In this document: one piece after another, positions 1 to 10,579 of the stretch
Layout of the letters: every line of letters begins with the position of its first letter
Numbering within the stretch: position 1 is the first letter of the stretch
Assembly: GCA_019055375.1 (NCBI GenBank)
Contig: JAHQIW010002123.1
Coordinates: 1 to 64,000, forward strand
Length of the DNA stretch: 64,000 nt
Reading direction: 5' to 3'
Origin: Parelaphostrongylus tenuis
Taxonomy: Eukaryota; Nematoda; Chromadorea; Rhabditida; Metastrongylidae
Position numbers and translations under genes: made by a program
The notes under the pieces: model-generated
Databases searched by the model: none
What the model was told of the DNA's origin: nothing
The model's input: the letters and a program-made list of their open reading frames with translations, nothing else

Positions 1-243
1 TAGTAATGCACTATGTTATATAATACACTGCTTAATAATGCTGATGTAATGACTAATGCAGAACTCTGGGAACGTCAGAACTGAACTCGTTTTCTCATCC
101 TATATGGGGTTGCGTGCTATCCAAAATCCCACTACTGAGCTCTTCTTGTGATACAAGATATCGACCCCTCTGTCGATCTATGTATTTGTAACATCACCCA
201 CTGCTCAAAAGCGACTACAATAAAAAACTTGCTGAATACACAT

Positions 244-549
244 AAGGATAAGAATAAGCTCTCGGCGTTGATCAATCCCTGAGGGAATGCGCCATGCATT
301 CGACTTCAATTTTTAACTTCGTTTGAGGTTGGCTTGAATGCATATCTGGCCTTTACAATGACTGGCGGTGGCCTCCCGCTGAACCGAGTCAGTGCTGATT
401 ATCCTCCCAGACAAGTCTGAGACCCGTCTGGTACCAATTTACCGACCCACCGAGGGATGGACGGCTTGTGAGCCATGAGCGCGAGATCGAACCATTGACC
501 TCGTGTGCGACGCAGGGTACCTCTAACCACTGCGCCACACATTGCGCTC
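244..549 (-). repeat. tRNA-headed SINE, family 1, copy 1
   Basis: About 306 bp. The head on the minus strand carries TGGCGCAGTGGTTAGAGG (A-box-like) and a GGTTCGATCTC (B-box-like) about 30 bp on. The body includes ATATGCATTCAA and CAACGCCGAGAGCTT, and the tail ends in short TTATCC-like units. Shared with copies at 11.06, 17.6, 45.9 and 55.5 kb. Confidence 0.8.
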
Positions 550-999
550 GAATACCATACTGTATATGTATATACGCATACTTCGCGTGGGTATTTGTAC
601 ATATGTTGTACCCCATATCTGCCAGCATAACTAGGTTCAACTGCCGATGTATACCTCCCCAGCCAAATCGCTGTGGGTTTGGTTGCACAGCAGATCGAAA
701 CGCTTTTGTATGTAGGTTTACTTATAGCAGACAGGTGCCCCGGCAATGCAACTGGTTCACTCCGTTGATCTTCGTGGGCCTTCACTGAACGTGTCCACTA
801 GCGCGTGGGGACGACTTCACCCTCCTCAACCTCGACAAGTCGCCGACTACATTACAACTATTCGATGCACGACCCACATCTAAGTTTCAAACAATTCGTG
901 AGCGGTCTTTTAACGAAAAGTAGTACTGTAGTCGGCGACTATCGCGGCAGTAGAGGTGGAGTTGTCCCATGCTGGCTGGCATGCTCAGTCTGGGCTGGG

Positions 1000-1072
1000 T
1001 CTGCGAAAGTCCACCGGTTAGCACGCACCCTAAGAGTGAGATGCGGGTTCGATTCTCATTTAAAGCTTCAAG
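1000..1072 (+). repeat. tRNA-like remnant
   Basis: CACCGGTTAGCACGCACCCT and GCGGGTTCGATTCTCATTTA resemble family 2/3 A-box and B-box segments. It lies just downstream of the last visible rab-18 exon on the opposite strand. Confidence 0.35.
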
Positions 1073-1183
1073 TCTCTACATATCACTTAACATTACTGAA
1101 AATCTGACACACTCTAATGCTAGCACAACAACTACATCCAAACTACAATCAAAAAGCTTCAACAAAAAGACAAGAAAACCGAC

Positions 1184-4100
1184 CTTTTCGATAAGTTCCT
1201 CAAACGCACACGTGAACTCCTTCTTTGGTTTTGGCACTGGCTTCAATAAACATGCTCGATGACGCTGGCAAATTTCAGACCATCTTCACGAGAGACTTCA
1301 CGATTTGGCTATACACAAACTTTAGAAGTTTATATAGAAATTGAAAACAGAAACAGATAGCGCACCATGTCGATTTTGATTCCCAACGACCATTTTAACA
1401 GCGTCTCCTTTGGTGATATAAGTTTCCACTTCTGTCATCCAATGATTAAGGTTTTCGAAAGAACTCCGATTTGTTACGTTCGTACTAAATGCGGCTAGTA
1501 AACAGCGACTGAGAAGGCACTTATAAGCAAGAAAAAATTTAAATAACCTACCACATATCACACCTTGCGCACACACGATAGTAACTTGGTGTTAGTGTAC
1601 GAAATTCTTTCCTGACCAGCAGTATCCCAAATTGCGAGTTTAACTCTATTTCCGTCACACGTTCAATGTTGTAACTCGAAAGTCAACACCTGTAAAAAAG
1701 AACTGTAAATATGGTAAGCTAAAAAGTAATTGCATAGAAGGATCGATACCTAAAAAATATATGCTACAAACGGTTTTTTTTACTTGTGGCCTTGTAGCGG
1801 TTTTTCAAATATCACATATACATTCATCGATGCTGAATGATACGCAAACTGTTCGACCCTATCGAGTTAGCTGAACTCGCGGTTTACCTTTTAACGGGGC
1901 GCATGCTACCACTACATCATTGAGGCCACCGCTCTGTAAGCCGAGCACTCTTCTTCGATATCAAGAGCAGAGCGCTGGCCCACGTGGTTTACTGGTAGGA
2001 CGCCCTTTGAACTAGATGAAACACGGATCCAACTAGCATCCGTAGTCAGAAGTTTGTCTACCATTCAGCATCACTGAATAACTTCAAAGGTGTCAACACA
2101 TCCACAACAAAGACTTGTTCTCTATGGCCGGCACCCTAGACATCGACCGGTGAGGACCATTCCAAGATTCGTCTTGTCCAATGTCTCCACAGAATGTAAA
2201 ACTTTTCTTCATGTTTTATCGCTAAATCCGGCGAATTTTTTGGAGTTCTAAGCTCACCTCCTCACAATCTGAGTTTCACCTATTCTTTATGACCTCGCAT
2301 GCATCTTTTTAGACTTTTGAGAAATCCACTCGCACCTCATGATGAAGCAAAAAACTCATTCAACACCCACTCCGCAGCGCGTGAGATCAACTTTAAGTGC
2401 TGGCGGATTACAAAGTACAAGCCATGTATTGTCTACGTATCTTTCATATCCAGCCATTCCCCAGAGATAAATACTACCTATCAAAAAATAGCCTTTTCCT
2501 TAAAAAATTGGATCTGATTAGGTTGAACCAGTTTGACTGCAGACTGAATCCAACTTAGTCATCAGCACATTCTTCACCGAAAACTAACAAAAAGACAACA
2601 AATGGAACAAAGGACCGTTCTTGCGCTTCCCCAAGCCCAAAACAGGAATGTACGCGAGTTCCTTCTCTCACAACAACTCCAACGCGCACAGATGAAGATG
2701 ACGGTGACCTGTGAGCTATCGTGAACTTGGAAAGTCTCACAAAATAAAACTCAATTTCAGAAGCTAGACAAAAAGTCAACGCTATAGATAAAGTCAATAC
2801 AGCATAGAATGAACTCAGAAGATCAGCTCTCACAAAATTTCGGCATAAAAATGTCGCCTATCCCAGCGAATGACTTTTTTTTGAGGGCTTTTCCAAGGTT
2901 GATAAATCTTCATCGCAATCGATGGCTCACGTTTCAGCGACTTCGCTCCCTCCTGAGCTGATTAAATACCTATAAGGGAAGGTCGGTGGTGTGTTGTCAC
3001 ATACCGTGAATTAACTACTACAATAACATAAACAAATATTTCCTATTACGCCATTAATTTATTCACTAAGGGTGACAACACAACACGGTGACCTTTCCCA
3101 TATAACAAGTTGAAACGGCTCCGAAAAGAATCGTCAAATCGTCAACCGTCGATTTCTAAGTAGATATAGCAACCTTGGGAAGATTCCAAAAACAGACAGC
3201 TCGTAAGATAGCTTACGTATTCTAGCTTGCTGTAATCACATTTGTAAAGAACTACCCTCAAACATTGCAGATAATAACAATTGTGGAAGAGTATTATGAA
3301 GTATACAACACTTCTGATTTCTAAATTGTGCCTGAAAAGCACTCGCTGCAAGTGGCAAAAAGGGACTGTAGCACCACCTCTATGATATCAGTTAAGAGTT
3401 GCGAAAATAAGACCTAACTACGCAGTGCTTTCAACAGCTGTCAGCATAATTGGATTTATACTCTATGTAGAATCATACCAACAACACTACACATGGAAAA
3501 GCATCCTTTTTTTCTTCAAGACATAATCGAAAATTCCAAGATTTCTCATGCTTATACTGCTTTTTTCGCAGTGTTATGATGTTTCAAATATATCTAATAA
3601 AACTGAGTAATAAGCAAAAAAACCGATTTCAGAAGGCAATTGAACCCGCGTTTCATCCATACCGGGGACGACACAATCGATGATTTCGGCTAAGCCCTCG
3701 ACAACAATTAAGTCCAGTCAAGTTTTTTAAATAACAAATTACCACCTCCTCTTGACAAAAAATGGCCCCCTGTTAAATTTGAGTGCGTACATAGACTAAT
3801 GAACAGCTTATAACCTCCTCGCCCTCCACTGGTAAATCTCTTCCCAGGATGACCAAATTATCCCAGAACGATATTCATGAACCACTGGGTGTTAGTATCT
3901 ATGTTTAGCGGGAAAGCTAATTGAGAGAAAATCGGAATAGGGTACTCCCAGAAGCAAAGAACACAGCTAAAAAAAAGGCAAATCTTGCGCAATTTGCAAC
4001 ATCGTAAACATGTTGAAGTCCTCAGAACGACTATTACTCTCACTATCAAAAAGAAAGCTTAAAAATTCAACTCTCTCTGAGCCTCGGCATGAGCAAAGAA

Positions 4101-7100
4101 ATGTGAAATTTCTTACAAACTGTTCTTTTCCTTGATTAAAGCTTGCACGAGGTTTGATACTGGAAGAAGTCACCAGTTTTTGTGTGCCACACTCTGAGAA
4201 AAGCTGGAAAACTGATGTAATTTCCAAGACCAATGTCTAATAACCTCGGCATGCTTCATCACTCCTTATGATTCCATAAACCGCAGGGGAGGAATGCCTC
4301 GTTATCACTCGTGATATGAGTCAGTTTATAAGCCTGTCGTTTTAATGGCGAAGATGCAATACGAGCCTATGTGATGTCCTTCAGGCGATCTCCACTTAAT
4401 TACTCAGTGGAACACATATAATAAGCTGTGAATATGTTGAGAGTTGATTTTTTGCTTGATGCGATTGAATTCTAGGTCTGGTGAATTTTTTCTAGAGGAA
4501 TAATGGAAGTGTTTGATTGGATTGCGGACAATTTGACCTTTCCAAGCTCTGAAAAAGACGAACCGCCGAAACGTCAGCTGTTCAATGAATAAAGAAATTG
4601 TATAACATCTCATTTTTAGCTTAAAGAAGAAAATTAGGACAAAATGATATAACATAAATTTTCTCAAAGTGTATCACACAAAACCGGTGACCCTCTCCCA
4701 TATAAGTACAAATAAGGCTCTGACGAGGGCGAAGTCGCCGAAACGTTAGCCATCAAATTTTGGAAAGGAAAATTGCCAATCTCGTGCAAGTTTCGAACAG
4801 GAAAAGAACAGTTCATGAAATAAAGTTCGATGTTTTTTTTTGATGAGCAGATGCGAGGTTAACGATAATGGACACTTTATTTTTGGAATTGTGCTATATT
4901 CTATGGAGATTAGAAGGACATCCCTGGTTTAGATGGCGAGAATTTGGTGATAACAGCAGTGATATTCGTAGTACATCAGCCATCGATCGAAAACAACGAC
5001 AATGACTGTTGACTAACACTACTACTACAACTGTAATGAATGTCGCTTCCGCTGAACAATGGTAGTGTTGCCAATCACATCAATATGTTGGTTTTGGGTT
5101 GGCAAGAAAAGTCCGGATTTTCTCGCTTTTATTATTTTCATGGATCAAAGTTTCTGCTTCTACTACCGTTTGGAGCAGCTTCTTGTGGCTATTTCGATAT
5201 ACAACATCTTGATATTTGATCCAAGATGGAATTTTCCCGAGAACAAAAAACAACTGTCGATGCTACACGAGTATTGTTGCACACCAAAGCAGCACTTGAT
5301 CTCAAACGATACTCGTGTAGCATCAACAATCGTCCTTGTTCTCTGAACAATTCCAACTCAAGAAAATGTATATGTGTTCTAAATCAAATTGACCGCAAAA
5401 ATCTGCTCTAAACAACAGCAAAAACAAGACTTGGAGGTATGAAAATAATCAATAAAAACGAAAAAGTCTGGGAATTCTTTGCCAAACCAATATATAAACC
5501 ACGAAACCAGAATTCATAGGAACTTGGCCTTCTCAATTATTGTCTGAAATTTAGCACAAAAAGAAGCTAATATAAATTGATAATGTCGAAAAAGCTACTA
5601 TTGAATAGTATACCAAGGTTTACGGAGCAGTTATTCTAGATAAGTAACCTCAATCGCAAAAAACCCATTATTAAATGGTACGCCGAGCTTTACGGAAAAC
5701 CTGTCTTTTAAATCACCTAAACTTTATTATTTAGGAACTACTGTGAATAGCTTACATAAAAAGGCTCCTGAATCACAGGGATTTATCAGAAAAGAAAAAG
5801 CTACTAACGAATGGTACGCCGAGTTCTACGAAAGCCAACGAAAAGCCAGCCCCTACGGGTTCTTTTTTTTTGAATATTTCGGAATCTGATCAGAAAAAAG
5901 CTATTATTGATAGGCAATTCCAAGGCCTATATAAAACCTATCTTTTAAATTAACTACAGTCGATCGGAAGTACGCTACTATTCACTGGCATACCAAGATT
6001 TCTGGAAAGCCGATCTTTTAAAGTTTGTAGATTTACTCATTAGAATGCCGACAATCCTAGAAGCCGGATTTGCTAAGCTACTATTTGAAACTCTTCAGAA
6101 AAGGGCAAGTACTGATTAGCAATTCCAAGGCATATAGACAGGCGGTCTTTCGAATCATCCACAAACTATCAGAAAAAATACCCAATAGTGTAGAGTGCGC
6201 AAAAACGCTTGCCTTAGCCGGGATTCGAACCCAGATCTCACTCTTTACGGGAGCGTATGCTAACCGTTGCACCACCGACGCATACGCTCTCGGAAAGATT
6301 GAGATATGGGTTCGAATCCCGCCTGATGCAAGCGTTTTTGCACAGCACTATACACTATTGGGTATATTGTAAATCATAACACCGCAAGTGGCGGTCAAAT
6401 AAAGTCACTTCTGATACTAGAAAAAGTTTTAGAAAGAGTAGAAAGAGTGGAGTGCAAAACGAGCGTCAGTGGTGCAACGGTTAAGCACATGCTCCCGGAA
6501 AGTAAGATCTAGGTTCAAATCCCGGCTGACGCAAACGTTTTTGCACACCAGTTTACATCATTGGAAAGAATCTCAATTATCTAGACTTACTGAGTGATAT
6601 GGAAAAATTTAAAGTGGTTTCTTGAATCACTTTGATTTTTATTACTTGACACCTTCGAGAAGAGGAGCTTTCATTGCTTGGTGATGACGAGACTCAAAGA
6701 GCCTATCTCCGGCTTACCCAGACTTCATTGAGATAAAGCTATCATTGATTGGCACGTCGAGGTTCATAGAGAGTGTCAGTCACCCTTTTCTACAATTTTA
6801 AAACCACCAGAAGAAGAATCGCTATCGATCGGCAGTGCCGAGGTCTTCAAAAACGAGTTTTGATCTACTATACAAAATTTCTTGAGAAATAAGCTGATAT
6901 CGATCGGTAGTGCAAAAACTTTCAGATGGCCACTTTTTGCCAAATTATTTAGAGTTACAATCGCTTAAACGCACCTATTGTTGCGGCAATTTCCGGATCG
7001 AATGTGTCGTCGACGAATCGCAACATCAAACTGGAATTTTTATGCCGATAATATCGATTTTTTTCGGATGTATAAACACTCGGTGTCAACAGATCACCGC

Positions 7101-7226
7101 GCGTACGAATTGATTACAATGCATAGCTTACCTCGACTTTCCGACTCCGCTTTCACCGATGATCAGAATTTTCAGCGTAGTGATCGCAGGAGCGGCATCC
7201 GCCTCTGGTTCGCTCAAAAATGACAT
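1184..7226 (-). CDS. rab-18: Rab18 small GTPase gene, five exons seen, distal exons frame-broken
   Basis: Rab18 is a membrane-anchored GTPase acting at endoplasmic reticulum and lipid droplets. Exons on the minus strand: 7226-7132, 7030-6975, 1689-1552, 1484-1366, 1308-1184. Exon 1 begins at an ATG 3 bp behind a TTTTAG acceptor and carries the P-loop GESGVGKS (residues 24-31). Exon 2 follows in phase and encodes RFVDDTFDPEIAATI, the switch I side. Exon 3 encodes VDFRVTTLNV and, after frame correction, WDTAGQE. Exon 4 encodes NRSSFENLNHWMTEVETYI, typical of worm Rab18, and a broken NKID. Exon 5 encodes EDGLKFA and IEASAKTKEG. Exons 3-5 contain at least six single-base frame breaks, mostly insertions. 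The prenylated C-terminal end was not found down to position 1. Intron 2 is 5.3 kb and repeat-rich. Either a decayed copy or an unpolished stretch of assembly; family assignment is firm. Confidence 0.85.
1690..4261. other. Distal part of rab-18 intron 2
   Basis: Contains tRNA-like fragments (near 1880-1930 and 3630-3690) but no convincing exon on either strand. The short frames have no domain signals. Confidence 0.4.
4262..4640 (+). mobile_element. 3' tail of a Penelope-like element
   Basis: Matches the right arm of the 28.4-29.6 kb inverted repeat. It starts in the last codons of the endonuclease frame (ACCGCAGG...GGAATGCC, with one extra base) and continues through CTAGGTCTGGTGA, TTGCGGACAATTTGACCTTT and CCGAAACGTCAGCTG. 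5'-truncated and non-coding. Confidence 0.65.
4675..4830 (+). mobile_element. Second Penelope-like tail, diverged subfamily
   Basis: AGGCTCTGACGAGGGCGAAG, CGCCGAAACGTTAGCC and a downstream TGAAATAAAGTTCG follow the same order as the tail at 4262. Similar short remnants lie near 15480, 49000, 49620, 59700 and 63285. Confidence 0.45.
5241..5342. repeat. Short hairpin
   Basis: GATGCTACACGAGTAT at 5259-5274 is perfectly complementary to 5309-5324, with a 34-nt loop and weaker pairing outside (GAACAA at both ends). Confidence 0.6.
6193..6362. repeat. Head-to-head pair of tRNA-like units (family 2)
   Basis: Left unit on the minus strand (about 6200-6280), right unit on the plus strand (about 6282-6350). 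Both have B-box-like GGTTCGAATCC, a GTTTTTGCRC stretch behind the 3' end and a shared arm near CGTATGC, so the two halves form an inverted repeat of roughly 80-bp arms. Confidence 0.65.
6464..6556 (+). repeat. tRNA-like repeat, family 2
   Basis: Begins GCGTCAGTGGTGCAACGG and ends GGCTGACGCA. The seven terminal bases GCGTCAG and CTGACGC are perfectly complementary, spaced as in a tRNA, and followed by a single A. The B-box reads GGTTCAAATCC. A GTTTTTGCACA stretch follows. Confidence 0.7.
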
Positions 7227-7257
7227 CGTCTAAAATAGTAAAAATTCGAAGATGTGG

Positions 7258-7273
7258 CGCGTCACGTGACGCG
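7258..7273. promoter_or_regulatory. 16-bp palindrome containing a CLEAR/E-box element
   Basis: CGCGTCACGTGACGCG is a perfect palindrome centred between 7265 and 7266. Its core GTCACGTGAC equals the published CLEAR motif bound by TFEB and, in worms, HLH-30. It lies 32 bp upstream of the rab-18 ATG and 27 bp upstream of the probable trans-splice acceptor, so it sits in the outron or proximal promoter. The sequence match is direct; binding is inference. Confidence 0.55.
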
Positions 7274-7863
7274 TCGACGAACCGAGTGACCGAAGGAAAA
7301 CGTGCTCCGAGGTCAAATTAGTAGACTAGAGCGAATATAAACCCTGATGGGCTTGAATCAGGAGTAAACACAAAAGCTACTTCAGTAGGAACTCAAGTAC
7401 AACCGAGCGAGCAACAGGATCTCCGCGAAACCGCGAGGAGCCCGCCCCCAAACGCTCGCCCCAATCCCCGATGACGTCACTGTGAGTACAGTATCAATAT
7501 TCGTTGTAGGACCAGGCCACACCAACGGGCGCGAAATTTTGAATTCTGTCACTTGGATATCTTACATTTGCAATTTTTTCTTTCATCTCCTTATTCTTCT
7601 TTTTTTCTTCCTTCATTCTTATTCCTCACACCTGTTTTTGTTTCCGGATAGAGGTTAGTGATGCTTATCTCTCGCGGGTTTGATAGGAGGTGTTTACTGT
7701 GGGAATAAATATCTATGTAGTAATACTGTGTAAACCAACTTCCCTCTGACCTCCGCATTACCGGTCAAGTAGTTTTTTGAATGATTTCTATTTTATTGCG
7801 AGGTTTGGAAATAAATGCTAACCATTCTTTTCTTCCTATACGGGGGAAAGGGGGGGGGGGCGA
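7274..7863. other. Gene-free region upstream of rab-18
   Basis: Probable promoter side of rab-18. It holds a GC-rich block near 7425-7480 with the CRE-like octamer, a pyrimidine-rich stretch near 7570-7630 and a G10 run ending at 7860. No coding exon is convincing. Confidence 0.4.
7472..7479. promoter_or_regulatory. CRE-like octamer TGACGTCA
   Basis: A perfect cAMP-response-element octamer lies in a GC-rich stretch about 250 bp upstream of the rab-18 start. An 8-mer can occur by chance; its place beside the CLEAR palindrome in the only GC-rich part of this intergenic region makes it worth noting. Confidence 0.3.
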
Positions 7864-8124
7864 ATGCGACCCTCCTGGTCTGCAGAAGTTTTTTTTTCTG
7901 TGAACAAGATTTTTCATTCAGATTTTGAGCAGTCATTCAAAGATCAGATCTCAGCGATGCCGACGGTGTGCTTGGTTTTGAAAAAGGCCTTTTTATTACG
8001 CTGTGGCAGCGAAAACATACGTCTGTTTCACACTAGGAATGCTTTATTTTTGCGGCTAGGGTCTGTGGATGGCTTCCTTTATAGCAAAAATCTCGGTGAT
8101 TTCGAACCTCTAACTGACCCCTGA
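7864..8124 (+). CDS. Unassigned open frame, possible exon
   Basis: An 86-codon frame opens at an ATG directly after a G-rich run. The C-terminal two thirds (from about residue 38) have ordinary protein-like composition, with pieces such as SENIRLFHTRNALFLRL and VDGFLYSKNLGDFEPL. Candidate internal acceptors (TTCAG, CTCAG) lie around 7920 and 7955, so the true exon could be shorter. No donor is evident before the stop. I recognise no family; it may be a non-coding frame or part of a gene divergent from rab-18. Confidence 0.2.
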   Translation: MRPSWSAEVFFSVNKIFHSDFEQSFKDQISAMPTVCLVLKKAFLLRCGSENIRLFHTRNALFLRLGSVDGFLYSKNLGDFEPLTDP

Positions 8125-8357
8125 AAAGGATGTCATATTGCGTTGTACGATTGAAGCAAAATTACGTGTACTTTTCGGAGTTTTCTTCGCACACGGAAGT
8201 TAGATATGCACAAAAACTATAAAAGCATGTAGAGAATATTATGCAGCATCAGAGTGATACAAAAGACCTAGAGGTTTTTTTTGAGAAATAAAGAGAAAAA
8301 CCTTCATAGATTATGGGAAATCGCACGCCTCGTGCGAGAATCGATCAGCTAATGTCT

Positions 8358-8566
8358 GTTAACACTTTGGGGACTGCCGTTGCTAGCAGGCGGCGTCGCG
8401 CTACTCGCTCGCGCGGCAGTCATAAGTAGACAAATGCGATCGACCTGCAGATGCTGCCTGCATGCCTTGAGTCGAGATGCGACGTCGCCATTACAGTAGG
8501 TGGGTGAGATGCGACGTCGCGCGGCCTGCTACATGTTCTAGCACGTGGTATCCAAAGGGTTAAAGG
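8358..8566. repeat. GC-rich MITE-like element, family L
   Basis: Ends AACACTTTGGGGACTGCC and GGTATCCAAAGGGTTAA are inverted relatives. The interior is GC-rich, with two GATGCGACGTCGC copies, in AT-rich surroundings. A relative lies at 17015-17226. Confidence 0.5.
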
Positions 8567-8924
8567 GTTTGTTATTTGTTGGTCAGTATTATTATTGTTT
8601 ATCGTCACTATTGTTGCTGTTCCTATTGTTTGTTTGCTTTTCAACTTCGGAGACACAAACTAAATTATGAAGGGAACTACACAGACATCAACTTTCTTTC
8701 CGAGCGATGTCAGGAAGAGTCTGGATGAGTAGATTTTGTGTCAGATTGACCCCTCTTGGCTTCGGAAAAGGCGGCAAAACCACGAAACGTCTGATAATCC
8801 TTGAATCGAGTTTCCTTACGGCCTTGTGTCTTCTCATCAAGAAGACAGGTTTTTTCAAACCATTTTCTGGTTCTTGTCCATTATAAGGCGACAAATGAAT
8901 ATTCGATCCCCATTTGCTGGGGAT

Positions 8925-10395
8925 TAGTGCTTCACAGGAGTGTTAGTGATCATTCGAAAGCTCAAATCTCGGGGTAGTGCCGTACATGGCCGATTTCAAT
9001 AGAATCCCTTCTATAACTCTGTGCAGTTTAAAATAAAATTATGTTTCACGCGTCGCGCAATTCAATTATCACTTCGCTGGAAGCCACGAAAGGCACATGA
9101 ACGTGTAGAGAAAATATAATAGTATCTGAGTCAATCGGTCAATCCGGAGTTTCTTACAAGGCGGAGAAGCAAATCGTAATTGATTAATAGGTTGGAAAAA
9201 AATTCTGAAAAAATACTTGTAGTTTATGCACCTATTACACCCGAACAAAGACAAAAAAAGAGGGAGAGAGAGAGGAGAGAGAGAGAGGGAGAGAGGAAGG
9301 GAGGAGAGAGAAAGTTTTTCTTCTTCTTCTTACTCTTAGCGAAAGTACTCCCCTCAAACTTCAAGCACTTCCTGCCACTTCTTGGGCAAAAGATCGATTC
9401 CACGAGCATAAAATTCCGATTTCTTGCTGTTAAAGAAATGAAAGACCGAGTTGTCAAAGAGGGATTTTCTTCAATCGCTTCAAGCACAGCTTGACGATCA
9501 ACTTCTTTTGGGCGACCTGAACGCGGCTAGTCTTACAAGCTTTCTTCACCTTTGCCAAACTATTTGTACCATCTGTACACCCTACTTTTACCAACTGTGT
9601 CTTCGCCCCAAACCATACTGATGCGTTCACTTGCCATCGTTGCATTTGAAGCCAACAGCCATTCGTGCATCTTCAACGACCTAATTTGCTCGCTTGTGAA
9701 CTCCATCTTGAAATGAGTAGATAGATCATCTACCCAATCAACGCGGGAGAAGAAGGGCTTTCAAACGAGCCCAAAAACACAAAAAATGGCCGACACCCAA
9801 AAAAGTTACAAGCATTTTCTCAGAACTTTTTCTCCAACCTATTAACAAGCATCACACTTTCATAAGAGAAAGCCGATCGATTATTGCTCCAATCCCCGTG
9901 GCCCATGAATTATTAAAGAGCCTATGGTCACATATGTGAATCAATCTTATTTTCTCTGCTACACTGCAGAGAAGCGGTCTTTCCACAAAGTAAGCGCTGC
10001 GTTGAAATCCTAGAATGTTACGATGTCGAATGTTTACTAATAGTCTAAAGGAAGAGCTTTGTCCGGCGAGGAGTGAAACACAAATGTCTTCTTCCTGCTG
10101 TAGCGCTATCAAAAGAGTCTTCCAAAAGCCAAACTCATGTCTGAGTTCTTCTAGACCTGTGCTATCAAAGCAGTATCAACTGTTTAAGGAATGAGCTTTG
10201 TCCAACGAGATATAAGCGAGATAAGAGAAAAAAGCGTAGTCGTGTGAAACGTAATGTCGTTTTGGATTTTTCATCGTTATAAAAAGACTTTTTTAAGTAC
10301 CCGCCTGCGCACCAGGCCAGCCAGAGAGTCAAGCGTTCGACTGATTACTAACAATCCTATGGATAGCTCTTCTCCAACGAATGGGTCAAGTATTT
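8925..10395. mobile_element. Long-TIR element (family A) split by a nested mariner
   Basis: Left end near AGGAGTGTTAGTGATCATTC and right end complement GGATTGTTAGTAATCAGTCG. Inverted ends of about 150 bp include CATAACGCTG-like and GTGTGAAACRTAAT segments. The mariner at 9187-9842 interrupts it, dating the mariner insertion as younger. Related copies at 13.5, 19.9 and 38.0 kb. Confidence 0.6.
9187..9842 (-). mobile_element. Internally deleted mariner-family transposon
   Basis: Terminal inverted repeats of about 38 bp: ATAGGTTGGAAAAAAATTCT at the left and the complement of ATAGGTTGGAGAAAAAGTTC at the right, flanked by TA. The minus strand begins a transposase near 9705 with MEFTSEQIRSLKMHEW, NATMASERISMVWG, SGRPKEVDRQAVLEAIEENP and SLTTRS. 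It then jumps to the C-terminal LLPKKWQEVLE motif; the central catalytic part is missing. Two in-frame stops are present. A GA microsatellite (9261-9312) lies near the 3' end. It is inserted in a long-TIR element. Confidence 0.8.
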
Positions 10396-10579
10396 TATTT
10401 GTCGCCTTACAATGGACAAATATCCATTTTTCCTTTGATGAGGGTGGCTTGCCGCCATTTTCTTTGCTGCTTCGTACTTTAATTGATTCACCTGTGTTTT
10501 TTACGTTCCATATTTCTTATATTTTGATTGATTTCGCAAATTTTCATTGCCTTTTATCAGTGTTATGATGCTACAAACA

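Larger units (their letters stand above)
5580..6935. repeat. Diverged 70-85 bp repeat array
   Basis: About ten units, with starts near 5590, 5661, 5800, 5894, 5970, 6105, 6660, 6735, 6820 and 6890. Each resembles AAAGCTAYTATTGATNGGYA followed by CCRAGGTTTAYAGAAAG and a TCTTTTAAAT-like end. tRNA-like units interrupt it at 6193-6556. It fills the part of rab-18 intron 2 nearest exon 2. Confidence 0.55.

Noticed and set aside
389..785. Overlapping 99-128 codon frames on both strands
   Set aside because: They lie in SINE family 1 and adjacent repeat sequence; the same peptides recur at the other SINE copies and overlap on both strands.
2555..2833. Frame with signal-peptide-like start
   Set aside because: It starts at a non-ATG codon inside rab-18 intron 2, with no splice support or family motif.
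6464..6556. Functional tRNA gene
   Set aside because: Although the acceptor stem is intact, the unit is one of several dispersed copies with shared non-tRNA 3' sequence, so a tRNA-derived repeat is more likely.
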